From an uncultured Bacilli bacterium (lineage in GTDB: Bacteria; Bacillota_I; Bacilli_A; RF39; UBA660), in contig CALVIC010000011.1 in NCBI GenBank assembly GCA_944329365.1, positions 1 through 42,279 on the forward strand: a stretch of 42,279 bases of DNA, in the 5' to 3' direction. The notes beneath the pieces were generated by a model. The model worked only from the letters and a program-made list of their open reading frames with translations, made no database searches and was not told where the DNA came from. A program made the translations under genes and the position numbers. Numbering within the stretch: the stretch's first letter is position 1; each line of letters starts with the position of its first letter. Of this stretch, positions 6,099 to 15,247 are shown piece after piece.

Positions 6099-8461
6099 TA
6101 TTCATCTTCATCAGAGAAGAAATCATCAAAAAATTGATCGTCAGTAACATAATCTCTTCTATTACTAACGTCTGAATTCTTATCCTCATTCTTTTTTATA
6201 TTTTGAACAACTGGTTTAATATTTGAAATTTTATTTTCATCCTTATTATTGCCTTCCGCCTTTAAATTATCATTTCTCTTCAAATCACTAACTTCAACAT
6301 CATTTGACTTATTATTTACAATTTCATGTTTAATTTCTTTATTTACATTACTTGTAATTCTCGCCGCAAAATCTTGAACTTTTTTATCTCTTGAAGGAAC
6401 AACCTCAACCGGTTTAACCGCAATATTATCCTTTCTTGTATTTTCGGTAGGTTGTTTTACTGCTCCAGGTTTAATTACCTCATTTATCTCAGAAGCAGGT
6501 TTAGAAACCGGCATTTTAATTGGATCAATTTTACCTACTGTCTGACCCTCTCTGGCCTTTTTCTGAGCCTCAGCTTGTGCGATTTTTTCATCCATACTCT
6601 TTAGTATCGCTCCAAAATCAAGTGAAGACTTTGGAGGCTCCGGCATCGGATTAGAATTTCTTCCGCTCTCTTGAGTCATTCTACTGATCATCTGATTTAT
6701 TTGTTCTTGATCGTGTTCTTTCTTCTTTTCATCGACAAACTTCTTTAAATCAAACACTTGAACCTTTTGTTTTTCTCTTGTTGGGTATGCCGCCTTTTCA
6801 TAAGACTCACCCCAATCAATTTGATAATCAAGCTTTAATTTAGTTCTAAAAGGATTACATCTCGTCCTAAGCAAAATAATTTCTCCAACCTTTAACTTCT
6901 GTAAATCACTAATTGTAATTAAAGGTCTTGTCTCTTCTATTGCTTTACCATCCTTATCTTTTTTATCTGTTTTAACTTTAACCTCACCGCACATCTTACT
7001 AATCTCTTCTAAGGCGGCAAGCTCTGTACTAATCAAATAAACTATATTTGTACAGTTACCCTTAATAGTATCTCCTTTTTCTTTACCATAAACTTCAGAA
7101 AGCTGAGCGAAGTTCTGGATAACAAAGAAGAACCTCATCTTTCTACTACGAGCAGCCGATACCATCGCATCGACATCTTTAAGTGGTGGCATATTTGCAA
7201 ACTCATCTAGTAAGAAATTTGTTCTATAAGGAAGTTTTCCACCGCATTTCTGAGCATAATCTACAAGTGTTTCATAACACTGTTTTAAGAAAATAGTTAC
7301 CAAAGAATGATAAGTCTTTTTCTCATCCTGAATAACAATAAATACAGCTGTCTTCTTTTTACCAATATCTTCAAACTCAAAATCGCTATGTGAAAGCATC
7401 TCTGATAAATTATCTCTAGCCGCAAAAAGCCTAATTTTTTGTTGAAAAACTGAAATAATACTTCCTCTCGTCTCTGAAGGTGCGGAAATAGTTGAAGACG
7501 CACTTACATAAGCTGAAGAAGCCGGATCCTTAGTAAGTTTAAAATACTCATTCGCATAAACCGATCTTGCTCCGCACTTTTCTTCACCAACAGTTGTAAA
7601 TAAATTAATACTATTTAAATTAATCTCCTCTTGTTTAGCATCTTCAAATAAACCTAGACAAATACCAGAAAAGTAGTTAGCAGACGTATTTTGCCAAAAC
7701 GGATCGTTATTTTGGCCAGCCTCATCATACAAAATATTAGCAGCAAGGTCATCAGTAAGCTCATTAGCCTTATCGATATTACCTTCTTTATAATACTTAT
7801 AAGGCAAGTGCAGAGGATTCCAACCACTACCCTGTTGTGGATTACGGAAATTAAGCAAAATTACGTTATAACCCCTAGCCTTTAACATATTAGCCGTCGT
7901 TTCATAAATTTCACCCTTAGGATCGGTAATAATCATTGATTCGTCGTGTTTAGCTAGTGAATGAACAAGAGGGAAAATAGCAACCTGAGTCTTACCAGCA
8001 CCAGTAGAACCAATAATAAGTGTATGAGCCTCACTATTATCAACCCACATAAACTTTCCATCATTAATTAAAGGAAGACCACCCGCATCAGCTTTTTCTG
8101 CTTTAACATCAACCTTAGCCAATTCCTTTTTAAGTTCAGAATCTTTCATCCATCTTGAATAACCTTTAGATTCTTTCTTAACATCAGTTCCAAAACCAAT
8201 ACCTTTATCTCTATCGAAGAATCTATCCTTGACACTAAATATACTAGCTCCCAAAGCTATTATATAACAAGGAATAGTTATTCCAATATAATCCGGGCCC
8301 AAAGCCGGAAAAGGATTTAAGCCATAAAATAAATGATCTAAATCACCTTTTGCAAATTGAATTATATTAAGTACAGCAACACATACCACATATAAAAGAA
8401 TAACGCAAAATCCACCAAACATTGCCCAATCTTTAGGTTCTGCATTTAATTTTAATTTCAT
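6098..8461 (-). CDS. virD4: VirD4/TraG-type type IV coupling ATPase
   Basis: Coupling proteins select substrates and feed them to a type IV secretion channel at the inner face of the membrane. The 787-residue product has two N-terminal membrane segments (about 14-36 and 57-76), Walker A GSTGAGKT (151-158), SMIITDPKGEIYE (175-187), and Walker B FLLDEFANMPPL (416-427) followed by AARSRKMRFFFVIQNFAQL, all typical of VirD4/TraG. From about residue 575 it carries a roughly 210-residue low-complexity tail, rich in Lys/Asn/Asp and ending in DEDE, which is unusual and could bind substrates or partners. The ATG has a GGAGGG ribosome binding site. The gene has its own promoter and terminator, apart from the rest of the machine. 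No relaxase gene accompanies it. Confidence 0.93.
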   Translation of the reverse strand: MKLKLNAEPKDWAMFGGFCVILLYVVCVAVLNIIQFAKGDLDHLFYGLNPFPALGPDYIGITIPCYIIALGASIFSVKDRFFDRDKGIGFGTDVKKESKGYSRWMKDSELKKELAKVDVKAEKADAGGLPLINDGKFMWVDNSEAHTLIIGSTGAGKTQVAIFPLVHSLAKHDESMIITDPKGEIYETTANMLKARGYNVILLNFRNPQQGSGWNPLHLPYKYYKEGNIDKANELTDDLAANILYDEAGQNNDPFWQNTSANYFSGICLGLFEDAKQEEINLNSINLFTTVGEEKCGARSVYANEYFKLTKDPASSAYVSASSTISAPSETRGSIISVFQQKIRLFAARDNLSEMLSHSDFEFEDIGKKKTAVFIVIQDEKKTYHSLVTIFLKQCYETLVDYAQKCGGKLPYRTNFLLDEFANMPPLKDVDAMVSAARSRKMRFFFVIQNFAQLSEVYGKEKGDTIKGNCTNIVYLISTELAALEEISKMCGEVKVKTDKKDKDGKAIEETRPLITISDLQKLKVGEIILLRTRCNPFRTKLKLDYQIDWGESYEKAAYPTREKQKVQVFDLKKFVDEKKKEHDQEQINQMISRMTQESGRNSNPMPEPPKSSLDFGAILKSMDEKIAQAEAQKKAREGQTVGKIDPIKMPVSKPASEINEVIKPGAVKQPTENTRKDNIAVKPVEVVPSRDKKVQDFAARITSNVNKEIKHEIVNNKSNDVEVSDLKRNDNLKAEGNNKDENKISNIKPVVQNIKKNEDKNSDVSNRRDYVTDDQFFDDFFSDEDE

Positions 8462-8499
8462 CTCAAGCCCTCCTAAAACAAATTTCTAACAGTAACAAT

Positions 8500-8508
8500 A
8501 TTATATCA
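8500..8508 (-). promoter_or_regulatory. Extended -10 promoter of virD4
   Basis: The minus strand reads TGATATAAT about 40 bp upstream of the virD4 start, after a terminator hairpin. No good -35 is visible, so the extended TG is probably what makes it work. Confidence 0.5.
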
Positions 8509-8509
8509 C

Positions 8510-8537
8510 AAAAAAAGTAACATTTGTTAAATATTAC
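8510..8537 (-). terminator. Terminator after the FG-GAP-like pair
   Basis: On the minus strand, GTAATATTT, loop AAC and AAATGTTAC form 9 pairs (one G-U), followed by seven T. It separates the FG-GAP-like genes from virD4. Confidence 0.75.
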
Positions 8538-8538
8538 T

Positions 8539-9306
8539 TTATAATTCACAATCATGAATAACTTTATATTTTCCATCTTCAATTCCATAAAGTTGATAGC
8601 ACTCATCATAACCTTCTTCATCTAAAGCTCTTTTCTTAACAATCAACTCTTTCTTTCCATCTCCAGTAATATCAATAATTGCATATAAATCATACCGTTC
8701 AATAGCGCTTTCAGCCACAACCTGGTTTATCTTACTTCCATCCCCAACTAGTAAAGAAGATTTTTTTATACCGTTATCTCTATTTTTCAAATTACTCAAA
8801 AAATATAAAACATCTTCCTCGTTATCACCATCTAAATCTAATCTAACCTCTTCCACATCAAACTCTGCCAAAGATGAACCTGAAAAATCATCTAAATAAG
8901 TTCTAATTATAACATTACCACTTGGCGAAACATTATTAACTTTGTATTTTACAAAGTCAAGTCTTCCAATATTAGTCGCAAGAATATAACCAGAATCCAT
9001 AAGCTCACTTGACCCAGACCTAGCAACAGATATAGTTCCTGCTCTATTATAAACATCTCCCTCTACCTCATCACCATTGTTCAAAAAAATTCTATAATTT
9101 CCATCTGTTTTATTAAAAGATGTTCCCATATCTGATATTTTTCCATTACTATAATTCCAAAAAAGGCCATCAGAATTAACAATATAATTTGGTGAAATTA
9201 CATCTAAAGGATTTCTTTTAAAAACAAATGTAACAGCTAACAAATAAATAATAAATATACCAATAATTACCATTATTATTTTCAAGTCTTTACGTTTGAG
9301 ATTCAT
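8539..9306 (-). CDS. Membrane-anchored FG-GAP/VCBS-like protein (copy 2)
   Basis: From the ATG at 9306 the product has 255 residues. This start is preferred because AGGA lies 8 bases upstream. An ATG at 9339 has no usable ribosome binding site. A single N-terminal membrane helix is followed by an extracellular region with two acidic loops, DLDGDNEED and DITGDGKKELIV, that look like the calcium-binding loops of FG-GAP/VCBS/integrin-type repeats. The end, DECYQLYGIEDGK, matches its upstream paralogue (DSCYQIYNVKDGE). The gene overlaps that paralogue by 17 bp and lies between it and virD4. Function is unknown; an envelope or adhesive role for the secretion machine is inferred from context only. 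Confidence 0.75.
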   Translation of the reverse strand: MNLKRKDLKIIMVIIGIFIIYLLAVTFVFKRNPLDVISPNYIVNSDGLFWNYSNGKISDMGTSFNKTDGNYRIFLNNGDEVEGDVYNRAGTISVARSGSSELMDSGYILATNIGRLDFVKYKVNNVSPSGNVIIRTYLDDFSGSSLAEFDVEEVRLDLDGDNEEDVLYFLSNLKNRDNGIKKSSLLVGDGSKINQVVAESAIERYDLYAIIDITGDGKKELIVKKRALDEEGYDECYQLYGIEDGKYKVIHDCEL

Positions 9307-10105
9307 ATAAACAGTCCTGTTTAAGAACCAACTCACCATCCTTTACATTATATATTTGATAACACGAATCAGTCGTTGGAACATTAATTGCATTGTTTGA
9401 AACTATAAGCTCATAATCTCCATTACCATCTATATCCGCAATTTCCTGAACATCAAATCCATATTCTTTACCAGTTAAATTTATTGTATCTAAAACTCGG
9501 CCATTTTTAGATAAAACCAAATATGATACCGGAGTATAATCTAAAACATCCAATTTATTATCTGTAAAAGTATAAATTACCTCATCCTGCCCATCATTAT
9601 CAATATCGATATATATCTTTTGCAAAGATGACCTCATCACCTGAAGCCTCATATAATCCACATCATGAACAGTCAAATTAATTATCTCATCATCATCCGC
9701 ATCATAAGTCTCACTACTATAATTTGCAACTTCTATATCTTTATTAATTCCAGTATAAGCAAGCCTAAAATCATTAACATCTACTTCCTTATAATCATCA
9801 TCAAAAAAATACCATTTTCCATTTAAAAATTGCGAACGTGAAACCTCTATTTTATCATCACCATTAAAAATTACAAAACTTTGATTTTCAATATCACTAG
9901 GAATCTCTGAAAGCTGTCTATATTCCCCATCATCTACATGCCAAAGCAAAAAATCTTTTACAAAAATATACGATTTGCTTTTAAAAACACCCTCATTATT
10001 TTCACTCTGATTAACAAACTGAGCGAAAATTATATAACAAATTCCAATCAAAACAAGGACAAAAAACAAAATAAGATCTCTTTTTAGTTCCCTCTTTTTA
10101 TCCAT
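9290..10105 (-). CDS. Membrane-anchored FG-GAP/VCBS-like protein (copy 1)
   Basis: The 271-residue product from the ATG at 10105 has one N-terminal membrane helix after a basic stretch (DKKRELKRD). Its extracellular part has two acidic calcium-loop-like motifs, DIDNDGQDEVIY and DIDGNGDYELIV. A GTG at 10114 is in frame, but AGGTG is spaced 6 bases from the ATG, so the ATG is preferred. It is clearly a paralogue of the next gene. Both may sense or bind something outside the cell. It is the first gene after a consensus promoter, divergent from the gene at 10224. I do not recognise a named family beyond the repeat motif. Confidence 0.75.
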   Translation of the reverse strand: MDKKRELKRDLILFFVLVLIGICYIIFAQFVNQSENNEGVFKSKSYIFVKDFLLWHVDDGEYRQLSEIPSDIENQSFVIFNGDDKIEVSRSQFLNGKWYFFDDDYKEVDVNDFRLAYTGINKDIEVANYSSETYDADDDEIINLTVHDVDYMRLQVMRSSLQKIYIDIDNDGQDEVIYTFTDNKLDVLDYTPVSYLVLSKNGRVLDTINLTGKEYGFDVQEIADIDGNGDYELIVSNNAINVPTTDSCYQIYNVKDGELVLKQDCLYESQT

Positions 10106-10131
10106 CGCAAGCACCTACCCTTATTACAATA

Positions 10132-10160
10132 ATTATATATTTTAATTTAAAGCCTGTCAA
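10132..10160 (-). promoter_or_regulatory. Consensus promoter of the FG-GAP-like operon
   Basis: TTGACA (10155-10160), a 17-bp spacer and TATAAT (10132-10137): a perfect sigma-A-type promoter on the minus strand. Confidence 0.85.
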
Positions 10161-10177
10161 TCAACATTTTAGTTGAT
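10160..10177. promoter_or_regulatory. Inverted repeat between two divergent promoters
   Basis: The sequence ATCAAC-ATTTTA-GTTGAT is a perfect 6+6 inverted repeat. It touches the -35 of the leftward promoter and overlaps the -35 of the rightward one, the place expected for one regulator controlling both. Confidence 0.45.
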
Positions 10178-10201
10178 AATATTTATTTAAACTGATATAA
10201 T
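10173..10201 (+). promoter_or_regulatory. Promoter of the plus-strand membrane protein gene
   Basis: TTGATA (10173-10178), a 17-bp spacer and TATAAT (10196-10201). The ribosome binding site GGAGG follows at 10213. Confidence 0.8.
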
Positions 10202-10223
10202 TTTACTAGAATGGAGGATAAAA

Positions 10224-10787
10224 ATGGAAGACGAAAATAAACTCAGAACAATATTTAAAACCATTATAATAATATTAATAATCATAGGAGTGATAGTAGC
10301 TAGTGTAATTATATATAATAACTGGCAAAACAAACAAAACAATGAAAGATTACTCACCTATTTAAAAGAAAACAACTATAATCAAAATGAAGATGGAATA
10401 TATTATAAAACAAAAAAAGAAGGAAATACAACCACAACTGATAAAGCTATATCAAATGAATATTTATTTTCTAGGGACACTCTAGATGAAAATGATAATT
10501 ATATAACAATGTCAGTTGAATATAAAAAAGACAAAACAATAGAAGTAACATATCAAGTCGAAGGCTTTGATAAAAATAATAATTATGGAATTCTCTTTCA
10601 AAAGGGAACATATAAAAATAAAAAATTCAAATGTGAAATAGTTACAAATATCGACTTTGAAACAAAATGTGATACTATGAAAAAAGCAGCTCAAAACTAT
10701 GAAGAAGAAATAAATGATATTCTAAATTCGCAAAAAATAAATCCAGACCACATTAAATTTCAGACTAAAAAAAGCTCTAAAATTTAA
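10224..10787 (+). CDS. Small membrane-anchored protein of unknown function
   Basis: This is the only complete plus-strand gene I accept in the window. The 187-residue product has a short charged N-terminus, one membrane helix (about 13-33) and a hydrophilic, lysine/asparagine-rich outer domain with the motif KCEIVTNIDFETKCDTMKKA containing two cysteines. It has a strong GGAGG ribosome binding site, a near-consensus promoter and a terminator. It is transcribed away from the FG-GAP-like operon across a shared control region and converges on the secretion operon. I recognise no family. Its position suggests a role linked to the machine, such as a regulator of assembly, but nothing in the sequence proves it. 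Confidence 0.75.
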   Translation: MEDENKLRTIFKTIIIILIIIGVIVASVIIYNNWQNKQNNERLLTYLKENNYNQNEDGIYYKTKKEGNTTTTDKAISNEYLFSRDTLDENDNYITMSVEYKKDKTIEVTYQVEGFDKNNNYGILFQKGTYKNKKFKCEIVTNIDFETKCDTMKKAAQNYEEEINDILNSQKINPDHIKFQTKKSSKI

Positions 10788-10789
10788 GA

Positions 10790-10823
10790 AAAAACCAAAG
10801 GCATACATAACCTTTGATTTTTT
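10790..10823. terminator. Bidirectional terminator
   Basis: CAAAGG (10796-10801) and CCTTTG (10811-10816) pair. A T-run follows on the plus strand, and the complement has TTTTTTC on the other side. It serves the plus-strand gene ending at 10787 and the minus-strand operon ending at 10824. Confidence 0.8.
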
Positions 10824-13436
10824 TTACCATATAGAACCTAAGTTACTAGCACTAGCAACCCTTTTGCCACCCCATTCACTAAACCAGCCATTATTACCAG
10901 GATTACCATATTGATTATAATAAGCTCTAGCTACCTCAAATTCTATAACATTTTGACCATTATTATGACCCCATTCGTTACAGCCAGGATCATTCGGATT
11001 TTTAATATCGGCTATAATACATGGTATTTTTGTGCCATCTTCTAAATAAAAGTCAACTTTATCACCGACATTACCATAAGTAGTCGTACAAGCAATCAAA
11101 TATCTTCCATCATATGTAGCTATACCATTGTCAAACTTCGCTCCACTCTTAAGCCAGTAATTATAGTAAAGTTTTCCTTGATTAGAATTTTCGGCCCATT
11201 GCCAGCTATTATCACTATTACTATAGAAAGTAACAGTATAACCACCATTACCATATTCTTCTGGTATTTTAATATCACCAGAACCAGAATCAACCGGATC
11301 ACATATATTTTCAGTTGTTGCCTTTGAACTGCTTATCGCCCATGGTCCATAATTTTCAACCTCTAATATATTTGTTGTTATATATTCTGGAGATTGATAT
11401 CCATATCCTTCTGTATTACTTCCATTTGGATTGAATACATAAATTTTATTGGTTTTCTCGTCATAATGATCAAGCATCATAAAGTGACCGCTAGATGTAC
11501 TGTAAACCCTATTGTTCGGTGCGACATTTACTAAAACTTTCTTTCCTTGCTTAAGTGCGTTAATTACATCATCGATATTTTTATTAAGTTTTTCGCCAGA
11601 AAGTCCCCAATTCTTCGTCATTGTTGGTGAACCATCTGGAGTATCAAAATACGGTGTGGCCATTCCTGCCTTAGAAGGTGTCCAAATTCCTTCTGCTTGG
11701 ACATCTTGAACAAATCTGTTGACATCCACAGTTTGACCTGTAAACATATACTGAATAGCCATTAAAGATGCAACCGCACATCCGGCACTACAAATATTAG
11801 TATTACCTAAAGCAACATTTTTTAAATTACTACCACATTGGAAATAATTAGAAAGTCCATCAAGTCTTGATTGATATTCTGAACTACTACTGTTGAAAGA
11901 AGCATTAACAACAGTCCCCGTCGAACTTGAACTTCCTGTAGAACCAAATTCAACATCATTCGCACAAAATTTATTATAAGAAACAAGAGAACTACCTTTA
12001 TAAGCTTCTTGAAGCGTTACTAAACCTTGTTGGCCGTTAGGTGGTGAAGGATCCAGGACATAAACCGTGCCATTTTCGACATGATCAAATGCAATCCAAT
12101 GTCCAAGCGATAAAAATAAAACTATAAACGGTTGATGATTTCCGTTACAAGGCTCATTTATTGCTTGACTTAAAACTGACGCCGCATTCGAAACATTTAC
12201 AGGAACATCTCTTGCTATAGTGATAAAATTAGGCGCAATTTTTTGCCAACTATCCCAATATAAAGCCCCGCCTGTGAAACCTGCATTTTGAACAAACACT
12301 CCTGGATCAAATGAAGGAACAGTAAGCTTAGTACCAGATTTAGCAATCAAATAAGAAACTGATGTTGCCGTACATCCTATTTGACAAACATTACTTGTAC
12401 CACCTAAAGATAAATTACTCCAAGGTTCATTACATTGTCTCCAGTTAGTAATATCGCCTGTCCCAACACTTCCAGCATCATATACACATTCATCTTCCTC
12501 TGGGAAAAGCGTTTTATAAAATTCGGCAAAATCAATTATATTTTGAGCAATCTCTCTTTTAGCAATCTCTTTTTCCGGCCCTTCATCCATTTGTCTAATA
12601 TTTTCAAAAGTACCACCAATAAAACCGTGCTGACAAATTTGTACAGTTTGATAAACCGCATATCTAGAATCAGAACCATTTCCTGAAGAAGGATCAATTA
12701 AAGAAACAAACCATCCTATTATAGGCAGTGACCTTATCGTCGCATTAATCGTCTGACCCACAAACTGCCCAGTACAAGCAACTCCATTTACTAAGAAATT
12801 ATCCGATCCAAAACCATTCTTAGCAAGGGCTTCTTTGTAATTTTCTTCATTATATTGTCCATCGACAGAAGAATTAATCATTATAATTGCTGCCGCATCA
12901 AGCGCATCAATCTCGCTTTGATCAATTCCTGTATACTCTTCGATATCAGTTGAACCACCCTCTTTTCCGATGATCCAATCACCTAAAGTCTCATACCACT
13001 CTCTATACTCTTCTTCGTTGTAATCTTCATCGTACACAGAGTCAAGCATACTATAATAATCACCTTGAAATAATACTGTCGATGCTAAAACAATTTTATC
13101 AATTTTATCGCCATTAACAGCCGCAATAATATCTATCTTGTTTTTAAATTGCTCAAGTTTAGTATCCTCAAGTTCCTCTGTCGAACAAAAAATACATGAA
13201 CCTCTAAGCGTATTATTAATTCGCTCGTCGGCTTGCTGTACAAAACCTAAAAAATAAGAAACAATAGCGACAATTATAAGTATAGAAAATAAGAAAATAG
13301 ATGCCCCTAAAACTATCCCTAAAATCATAAATTTAAAATGTGACTTAAAAAAGCCGCCAACCATCTTCGTTGGATCAAATCCCACAGATTTTGTTGCTTT
13401 ATTCTTTATAAAATTTAAGGCTAATTTAGGAAGCAT
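10824..13436 (-). CDS. Membrane-anchored protein with two C39-like peptidase domains and a tail-lysin-like C-terminal domain
   Basis: The 870-residue protein has a cytosolic start, one membrane helix (about 37-63) and a large outer part. Two papain-fold C39-like domains are visible. The first has QCxxPW..., Cys355 in QIGCTATS, His446 in GHWIAF and Asp462 in LDPSP. The second has Cys553 in SAGCAVAS, His651 in GHFMML and Asn669 in FNPNG. The last ~130 residues (about 735-845, with GDKVDFYLEDGTKIPCIIADIK and a later GHNNGQNVIEFEV) resemble barrel domains at the ends of phage-tail and conjugation wall hydrolases. It is the last gene of the VirB-like operon, after virB4, where Gram-positive systems often keep their VirB1-like hydrolase. 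That role is inferred. Region 75-330 is unassigned. Confidence 0.75.
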   Translation of the reverse strand: MLPKLALNFIKNKATKSVGFDPTKMVGGFFKSHFKFMILGIVLGASIFLFSILIIVAIVSYFLGFVQQADERINNTLRGSCIFCSTEELEDTKLEQFKNKIDIIAAVNGDKIDKIVLASTVLFQGDYYSMLDSVYDEDYNEEEYREWYETLGDWIIGKEGGSTDIEEYTGIDQSEIDALDAAAIIMINSSVDGQYNEENYKEALAKNGFGSDNFLVNGVACTGQFVGQTINATIRSLPIIGWFVSLIDPSSGNGSDSRYAVYQTVQICQHGFIGGTFENIRQMDEGPEKEIAKREIAQNIIDFAEFYKTLFPEEDECVYDAGSVGTGDITNWRQCNEPWSNLSLGGTSNVCQIGCTATSVSYLIAKSGTKLTVPSFDPGVFVQNAGFTGGALYWDSWQKIAPNFITIARDVPVNVSNAASVLSQAINEPCNGNHQPFIVLFLSLGHWIAFDHVENGTVYVLDPSPPNGQQGLVTLQEAYKGSSLVSYNKFCANDVEFGSTGSSSSTGTVVNASFNSSSSEYQSRLDGLSNYFQCGSNLKNVALGNTNICSAGCAVASLMAIQYMFTGQTVDVNRFVQDVQAEGIWTPSKAGMATPYFDTPDGSPTMTKNWGLSGEKLNKNIDDVINALKQGKKVLVNVAPNNRVYSTSSGHFMMLDHYDEKTNKIYVFNPNGSNTEGYGYQSPEYITTNILEVENYGPWAISSSKATTENICDPVDSGSGDIKIPEEYGNGGYTVTFYSNSDNSWQWAENSNQGKLYYNYWLKSGAKFDNGIATYDGRYLIACTTTYGNVGDKVDFYLEDGTKIPCIIADIKNPNDPGCNEWGHNNGQNVIEFEVARAYYNQYGNPGNNGWFSEWGGKRVASASNLGSIW

Positions 13437-13462
13437 CTTATCACCACCATACTATCTATATT

Positions 13463-15247
13463 TTATAATCCACCACCAGAACCAAATGAATCAAGTTCTT
13501 GATCAGTAACTACAACATTTATTCTCATTCGTTTACTACCACATACAAACAAGGCTTCACCTTGATTGTATCCTTTAATATTTTCTTTTTCGTTATCGTT
13601 TAAATCTATTAACTTAGACAAATCTTCAACAGCTTGTTTTTTCAGACCCATTACCAAGTAATAAGAAGCATTATCAAATATTGCCTTACCTTGAGTAATA
13701 ACTGATGGATCACTAAAATCAGTTGGCTGCTGTGTAATAATAATTGTTCCTGTATTATACTTACGCGCACGTCTTTGAATTTGAGCTAAGAAATCCGCAC
13801 CTAAAGTATTACTACCAGATAAAAGAACATGAGCTTCATCTACCATAAGTACTGTATTTTGATTAACATCTAAAGTTAAACTCCACGCATATTTAAGAAC
13901 ATTGAAGAATAATGCATTTCTAATATTAGAATCAGTATTCATAAGTTCTCTAATATTAAACACTATAAAATCACTTCTTGGGGTAATTGTCGTTGTCCCA
14001 TCAAAATAGAAACGAAGCTCGCCAATTAAAGGCCTCATTTTAAGCTCCAAATGTTCCAAAATATCTCTTTCTCTACTCTGTTCAGGCATTGAAGTAATCT
14101 TACCTCTTACAGTCGCATAAACATCCTTTAACGTAGGATAATCTGCTGAAGTAAAATGTGTAAAATCTGTATTAAAATCAATACCAAAACGTTTATAAGT
14201 CTCTTGAACCATTTCACTAAATACATTTACAACATCATCAGTAATAGACGGATCATAATATTTTATAAACGCTTTTATAGTCTGTAAAGTTCTAGTTAAA
14301 ACAGCATATCCAAGACCTTGTTTAATTTCATCCTCATCGGCATCGATTACGACTTCAAGTGGATTGATCATACCAAACTCTCCACCTTTACCTAAATCGA
14401 TAAAGTCTCCGCCATAAAGTCTTGTCATATCCTCAAGTTCACCCTCAGGATCGATTACAACAAGTTTATATCCATTTCTAATATGATTACGAAGAAGTAA
14501 TTTAGCCGCCGTAGACTTACCACTACCAGACGTACCAAGAATAATCATATTAGCATTATTTCTATTGTGTTCCTTTTGAACTTGATATAAAAACTGATTG
14601 AATAAAACAACACCACCTGAGAAATCGACACCAAGTAAAGTCGATAAACCAGGATCTTTAATACTATCAAATACGAAAGGATACATTGCCGCAATAGTTG
14701 GAGATGGAATAGGAGTTCCTATCCTATCCTCAATATCTTGCTTAGGAAAAATTGGAAGCATTGACTTTAAAACCTTTTCCTGTTCAAATCTTAAAGGAAT
14801 AGCTCGCATATTCATTGCTTCTAGATACCCTCTAAGTTGTAATTTCTTAGAAGTAAGTTCCTCATCAGAATCAGCCGTAATCATCAAATGTAGTTGAAAA
14901 TCAAATATTCTTGATTGACTAGCCGCAAGTTGTTTAATAAACTCCTCCAAAGACTCATAATCCTGTCTAAGTCTTTCCTGAATAGTTACATCATGCTCTT
15001 CCTGATAACGAACCTTTAAATCGGCAATCTCTTTATTAACCATCTTCGTAATAACACTAAATGGTAAAGGAATATGTTTAATAACCATTTTAATACCAGA
15101 CATACTAGTTAAATTAGCTAAAAACCCAGGTGCGATGACCTTTGGATAAGATATAACTGTCATAATAGTTGAATACTTATCACTAGCCACAAAACTACTA
15201 GGTCTAAACTCAAGCCCTTTCGGCGCAATTTGTGTCTTTATATCCAT
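13463..15247 (-). CDS. virB4: VirB4/TraE-type secretion ATPase
   Basis: VirB4 energises assembly of the secretion channel and pilus. The 594-residue product begins with a VirB4 N-terminal subdomain (YSTIMTVISYPKVIAPGFLANL, about 25-46). The motor domain has Walker A GTSGSGKS (238-245), LVVIDPEGELEDM (262-274), Walker B VLMVDEAHVLL (466-476) and the QRRARKYNTGTIIITQQ segment (490-506). Usual VirB4 proteins have about 650-850 residues. The missing first part corresponds to the gene just upstream, whose stop overlaps this start as TAATG, so the two are translationally coupled. No separate ribosome binding site is evident. Confidence 0.93.
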   Translation of the reverse strand: MDIKTQIAPKGLEFRPSSFVASDKYSTIMTVISYPKVIAPGFLANLTSMSGIKMVIKHIPLPFSVITKMVNKEIADLKVRYQEEHDVTIQERLRQDYESLEEFIKQLAASQSRIFDFQLHLMITADSDEELTSKKLQLRGYLEAMNMRAIPLRFEQEKVLKSMLPIFPKQDIEDRIGTPIPSPTIAAMYPFVFDSIKDPGLSTLLGVDFSGGVVLFNQFLYQVQKEHNRNNANMIILGTSGSGKSTAAKLLLRNHIRNGYKLVVIDPEGELEDMTRLYGGDFIDLGKGGEFGMINPLEVVIDADEDEIKQGLGYAVLTRTLQTIKAFIKYYDPSITDDVVNVFSEMVQETYKRFGIDFNTDFTHFTSADYPTLKDVYATVRGKITSMPEQSRERDILEHLELKMRPLIGELRFYFDGTTTITPRSDFIVFNIRELMNTDSNIRNALFFNVLKYAWSLTLDVNQNTVLMVDEAHVLLSGSNTLGADFLAQIQRRARKYNTGTIIITQQPTDFSDPSVITQGKAIFDNASYYLVMGLKKQAVEDLSKLIDLNDNEKENIKGYNQGEALFVCGSKRMRINVVVTDQELDSFGSGGGL

